In this document: one piece after another, positions 60,921 through 64,000 of the stretch
How the letters are laid out: the number at the start of each line of letters is the position of its first letter
Position numbering within the stretch: the stretch's first letter is position 1
Assembly: GCF_017876315.1 (NCBI RefSeq)
Contig: NZ_JAGINU010000001.1
Span: 2,232,001-2,296,000, forward strand
Origin: Pseudonocardia parietis
Lineage (GTDB): Bacteria; Actinomycetota; Actinomycetes; Mycobacteriales; Pseudonocardiaceae
Length of the DNA stretch: 64,000 nt
Reading direction: 5' to 3'
Translations under genes and position numbers: made by a program
The notes under the pieces: generated by a model
What the model saw: the letters and a program-made list of their open reading frames with translations, nothing else
Databases searched by the model: none
Told to the model about the DNA's origin: nothing

Positions 60921-62171
60921 CTACCCGGGCGGGACGGGGTCGATGCCCTCACGACCGGGCCGATCCGGCAGGTTCCGGGTCGCCACCAGGGTGCACGCGG
61001 CGGAGGAGAGCAGTAGCAGGCCACTGGCATGGAAGATCGCCCCGACGCCGCCGGTGAGTCCGGCGAGGCCCCCCGCGGCGAGCGGGACGACGACCTGCCC
61101 GATGCGGTTGCCCGCCAGTCGTACCGACAGCGCGGCGGCGCGGTTGCGCCGGTCGGCGACCAGCGTCACCCAGGACATCGTGAGCGGCTGCCCGAGTCCC
61201 CAGAAGAACCCGACGACGAGCATCGCCGCCGTCAGCAGCGCGATGTCGTCGGTGAGGGGGAGCAGCGCCATGGGGATGCCGGAGGCGAGCGTGGCCGAGA
61301 GGAGGAGCCATCGGCGCCCTGCGACGCGCACCAGCACGGGCATCGCGGCGCGGGCGATCACCGAGGTCACCGTCCGCGCCGTCAGCAGGGCCGTGACCGT
61401 CCCGACGCCGAGACCCATCTCCTGACCGAGCACCGGCAGGTAGGCCATCAGCAGGTCCATCCCGGTGAGGACGGTCAGGCTGGAGTAGATGGCGGGCTTC
61501 ATGCCGCACGTTCCGAGGATCGCACGAGTGGACTGCTGGGCCCCGGCCGCGTCGGCGCGACTCACCCGGGCGCGGCTGGCCGGGACGAAGCCGAACGCCA
61601 GTGGCACCGCAACCGCGGCCATGGCCCCCATCACCAGCAGCGCAGGCGTGGTGGCGATCTGCCCGGCGTCGCTGCCCTGGTTGGTGAGGGTGGCCACCAG
61701 TCCGGCGACCGGGAAGCCGAGGAGCTGCCCGAGGGAGACCCCGAGCGTGAGGTGGCCGAACCGGTTGTCCACCGTGGCCGGTGGGGACCAGAGCGGGATC
61801 AGGCTCTGGCAGGCGACGGTGTGCAGCATGTGGCCCAGGCCGAGGACGGCGCTGGCGACGGTCAGGACGGCCAGGGACGGGCTGACCGCGGCGACGAACA
61901 CCGCGACGACGGTCAGCCCGAGGCCGAGCCGCAGGGCGAGGACGCCACGGCCACGGTCGACCGCGCGCCCGATCTGCAGGGCGACGACCAGGGGCAGCAG
62001 CGCGAACGCCGCGGTGATGAGGCCGACGGCGAGGGCGTCGCCGCCGAGCGCGAGGGCACGGTAGGAGACGAGCGTGCGTACCCCGCTGAGCACGGCGTGC
62101 GAGAGCAGCGTGGCGAGGACGAGGCAGGGGAACCACGCCGGCTGGGGTGGCCGGAAGCGCGAACGGAGCAC
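60921..62171 (-). CDS. MFS transporter
   Basis: 416 aa from GTG 62171, the first start after the GntR stop. About twelve helices with FGHLTLGVSLGQLLGFPVAG and VLTGMDLLMAYLPVLGQEMG. Just 8 bp downstream of the GntR/FCD gene, so likely one operon, and probably controlled by it. Substrate unknown. The longer frame reaching 62597 would run through the GntR gene. Confidence 0.85.
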   Translation of the reverse strand: MLRSRFRPPQPAWFPCLVLATLLSHAVLSGVRTLVSYRALALGGDALAVGLITAAFALLPLVVALQIGRAVDRGRGVLALRLGLGLTVVAVFVAAVSPSLAVLTVASAVLGLGHMLHTVACQSLIPLWSPPATVDNRFGHLTLGVSLGQLLGFPVAGLVATLTNQGSDAGQIATTPALLVMGAMAAVAVPLAFGFVPASRARVSRADAAGAQQSTRAILGTCGMKPAIYSSLTVLTGMDLLMAYLPVLGQEMGLGVGTVTALLTARTVTSVIARAAMPVLVRVAGRRWLLLSATLASGIPMALLPLTDDIALLTAAMLVVGFFWGLGQPLTMSWVTLVADRRNRAAALSVRLAGNRIGQVVVPLAAGGLAGLTGGVGAIFHASGLLLLSSAACTLVATRNLPDRPGREGIDPVPPG

Positions 62172-62179
62172 CCGGGTGA

Positions 62180-62881
62180 TCAGGAGGCTTCGGAGCCGGA
62201 GACGTCCGTGCTCCGCGGGCCCGTGGCGCGCAGCTCCGCACTGGTCTGGCGCAGCTCCCACGCGTGCATGATGTGGTCGTGCATGGCGGCCCGGGCCGCC
62301 GGGCCGTCGCGGCGGGCGAGCGCCTCGAGGATCGCGACGTGGTCGTGGTCGAGGGCCCGGCTGAACTCGGAGACCCCCCACAACGTCACCGAGGGCTTGA
62401 ACCGGGCCCAGAGCAGCGCGATGCCCTCGATCATGACCGAGGACGTGCTCTCGTAGATGGCGAAGTGCAGGTCCTTGTTCAGCACGGACAGGGTCGCCGG
62501 GTCGGCACTGTCGGCGGTGGCGGCCACCAGCCGGTCGTTGGCCGCGACGACGGCCTCGTACCCCTCGTCGGTCATCCGTTCGACCGCCACCTCGCACGCG
62601 AGCCCCTCGAGCTCGGCCCGCATGCGGTAGAGGTCGCGAGCCATCTCCGGGGTGACGTCGCGGACGGTGGCGCCGCGGTGGCTCGTGTACTCGACCGTCC
62701 CGTCGGCGGCCAGGATGCGCAGCGCCTCCCGGACCGGGGTCGGGCTCACGCCGTACCGCTTGGCGATCGCCGTCTGCCGTAGCTGGTCACCGGGGTTGAT
62801 GACGCCCTGCTCGAGGTCGGCCTTGAGCCGGTCGAGCACATAGGTCGTCCTGCTCTTGGGTGGCGCGTCCATCTCGCTCAT
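62180..62881 (-). CDS. GntR-family regulator with FCD domain
   Basis: 233 aa. Winged HTH at residues 10-75 (LKADLEQGVINPGDQLRQTA, KRYGVSPTPVREALRIL), then a FCD ligand-binding domain with metal His/Asp-type residues (LNKDLHFAIYESTSS, HVAILEALARRDG, AMHDHIMHA). Divergent from the MmgE/PrpD gene. Confidence 0.92.
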   Translation of the reverse strand: MSEMDAPPKSRTTYVLDRLKADLEQGVINPGDQLRQTAIAKRYGVSPTPVREALRILAADGTVEYTSHRGATVRDVTPEMARDLYRMRAELEGLACEVAVERMTDEGYEAVVAANDRLVAATADSADPATLSVLNKDLHFAIYESTSSVMIEGIALLWARFKPSVTLWGVSEFSRALDHDHVAILEALARRDGPAARAAMHDHIMHAWELRQTSAELRATGPRSTDVSGSEAS

Positions 62882-62986
62882 CAGCTCCGGCGCTCCTGCT
62901 CTCGGTCACCCGGCTCGGGTTCGGCCGCGTGGACGGTGCGGACGGGTGCGAACTTAGCACGGCGCTACTTTCCATGTTCGGTTTAG

Positions 62987-63004
62987 TAGATTCGATAGAA
63001 TCTA
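62987..63004. promoter_or_regulatory. Palindrome TAGATTC-GATA-GAATCTA
   Basis: Perfect 7-bp arms in the AT-rich part of the 226-bp gap between the divergent GntR/FCD and PrpD-like genes. A likely operator of the GntR regulator. Confidence 0.6.
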
Positions 63005-63107
63005 TTGACCTTGTGCTCCCGGGCGTGTTTGCCTCGTTGCCGCCGAGCGGGTGACAGCAGTCACCGATCAGGCGTCGCAATCGCCGACCAGAGCAGGGGG
63101 TGACCCG

Positions 63108-64000
63108 GTGACCCGGAGTGCAGCGACCAGGAGCCGTGCCGACACGACGTGCACGCCCGGCCGATGGTCCGGACTGGATGAGGGGCACCGTGAACAGCTC
63201 GTGCACCTGCTCGTCGACGCCACCGGCCTCGCCGCGGCCGGCGCCGCGAACGACGACGCGCGGCCGGTGCTGGCGGGCCTCGCAGCGGTGTCGCCCGGGG
63301 AGGTCGCCGTCCCCTGGACGGGCCTGCGCCTCGCCGCGCCGCAGGCCGCCGCCGCGCTCTCCACGCTGATCCACGCCTGGGACTTCGACGACACCCACGA
63401 CGAGGGCGTCGTGCACACCGCCACCGTCGTCGTGCCCGCGGCCCTCGCAGCCCTGGCGACGGCGCCGGCGCCGGGGGAGCGGTTCCTCGACGGCCTGGCC
63501 ACCGGGGTGCAGCTCTTCTCCCGGCTGGCCCGCCTCGTCGGCCCCCGCAACGGTGTCATCCGCACCGCCGGGCTGGGTGCGCTCGCCGCCGCCGCCACGG
63601 CGGCGACCGTGTGGGGGCTCGACGAGGCCGGTACCGAGAACGCGGTGGCGCTCTGCCTCGGCGCCGCGCTCGCCCCGTCGAGCAGGCAGGCCGTGGTCGA
63701 CGGGTCGGTCGCCAAGCGGCTCCAGCCCGGGCTCGCCGCCGCCCACGGACTGACGGCCGCCTCGCTGGCCCGCGCCGGCGTCGTCGGGCCTGCGGGGTGG
63801 CTCGGCGGCGCGTACGGCGTCCTGCCCGGATCCGACCTGCGGCTCACCGACCTGCTCGCCGGGCCGGTCGAGCTCGACGCGGTCGCGCTCAAGCCCTACC
63901 CCGCCTGTCGCTACACGCACGCCGCGCTGGCCGCAGGCGAGCAGCTGCACGCCCGGCACCCCGGCCCCGACGCGCTGCATCGCATGGTCGCGCACCTGCC
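63108..64000 (+). CDS. MmgE/PrpD family protein (3' partial)
   Basis: First 297 codons, running off the window. Start GTG 63108 has AGGGGG 7 bp upstream. Family features: early helical segment LVHLLVDATGLAAAGAANDD, FDDTHDEGVVHTATVVVPAA, GVIRTAGLGALAAAATAATV, VAKRLQPGLAAAHGLTAASL and KPYPACRYTHAAL, the PrpD/IDS-epimerase core. Includes 2-methylcitrate dehydratase and related isomerases/decarboxylases; the actual substrate is unknown, although the GntR/FCD neighbour and MFS transporter suggest catabolism of a carboxylic acid. Confidence 0.88.
   Translation, partial: MTRSAATRSRADTTCTPGRWSGLDEGHREQLVHLLVDATGLAAAGAANDDARPVLAGLAAVSPGEVAVPWTGLRLAAPQAAAALSTLIHAWDFDDTHDEGVVHTATVVVPAALAALATAPAPGERFLDGLATGVQLFSRLARLVGPRNGVIRTAGLGALAAAATAATVWGLDEAGTENAVALCLGAALAPSSRQAVVDGSVAKRLQPGLAAAHGLTAASLARAGVVGPAGWLGGAYGVLPGSDLRLTDLLAGPVELDAVALKPYPACRYTHAALAAGEQLHARHPGPDALHRMVAHL

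Noticed and set aside
60921-62597. 558-codon form of the MFS gene
   Set aside because: The N-terminal 142 codons would run antiparallel in meaning through the GntR/FCD gene in another frame; GTG 62171 gives a normal MFS length.
1-64000. CRISPR arrays, rRNA genes and riboswitches
   Set aside because: No regularly spaced repeats, rRNA signature sequences or recognisable aptamer cores were seen on either strand.

Overview
The window is about 70% G+C with short intergenic gaps, many GTG starts, 4-bp ATGA/GTGA gene overlaps and an abundance of LysR, GntR, TetR, MocR and ECF regulators. That, plus an actinomycete integrative and conjugative element (AICE) of the pSAM2 type, points to a soil actinomycete; Pseudonocardiaceae would fit, but no species-level marker is present.

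Layout. 1-7.7 kb: chromosomal metabolic genes (partial GMC oxidoreductase, PEBP/YbhB protein, phosphotransferase-like protein, membrane protein, FAD oxidase with a divergent LysR regulator, DUF4190-like membrane protein). 7.7-8.9 kb: a dead tyrosine integrase ending 61 bp from the 3' end of tRNA-Pro(TGG), the relic of one integrated element. 9-12 kb: a CHRD-domain surface protein with its class F sortase, and an ECF sigma/anti-sigma pair. 12.09-30.20 kb: an AICE in the 3' end of tRNA-Gly(TCC), bounded by a 33-bp perfect direct repeat and by paired integrase arm-site-like repeats at both ends. Its backbone runs leftwards (cysteine-rich mini-protein, small transfer-type proteins, FtsK/TraB translocase, RepSA-type HUH initiator, excisionase, integrase) from an intergenic region with three TGGCTAGCC boxes facing a GntR/KorSA-like regulator. 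Rightwards follow a HAD phosphatase, an APH-like kinase and an RlmA-type rRNA methyltransferase that is split by an intact IS21-family element with a 5-bp target duplication. Cargo comprises a low-GC two-gene module (DUF6414-like protein plus a ClpB-like AAA+ ATPase), an Mrr-type type IV restriction enzyme and a SAM methyltransferase. The low-GC pair is the best candidate in the window for an undescribed, possibly defensive, system.

30.2-33.5 kb: a four-domain cold-shock protein, an EamA transporter, and scattered decayed pieces of a second element related to the AICE (terminator/arm-site remnant and integrase remnant). 33.5-35.4 kb: an acyltransferase under two perfect TetR-type operators, followed by its likely TetR. 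35.8-43.5 kb: a tartrate catabolic locus (D-tartrate dehydratase, two paralogous tartrate/D-malate dehydrogenases, TctABC tripartite transporter, divergent LysR).

43.5-53 kb: a scarred region with IS1380 and alpha/beta-hydrolase remnants, an aldo/keto reductase, a cupin, an intact IS5-family element (3-bp target duplication), an AraC regulator whose C terminus is supplied by a dispersed repeat, a MocR regulator divergent from a DHDPS-family lyase plus MFS exporter, and a partial duplication of that exporter. 53-58.8 kb: two secreted proteins, a flavin reductase, a frameshifted DoxX protein, a HpaB/HpaC-type two-component flavin monooxygenase, and the internally deleted remains of an esterase/Baeyer-Villiger monooxygenase pair. 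58.9-64 kb: DUF421 membrane protein, UdgX-type uracil-DNA glycosylase coupled to DUF3140, an MFS transporter, a GntR/FCD regulator and the start of an MmgE/PrpD gene running off the end.
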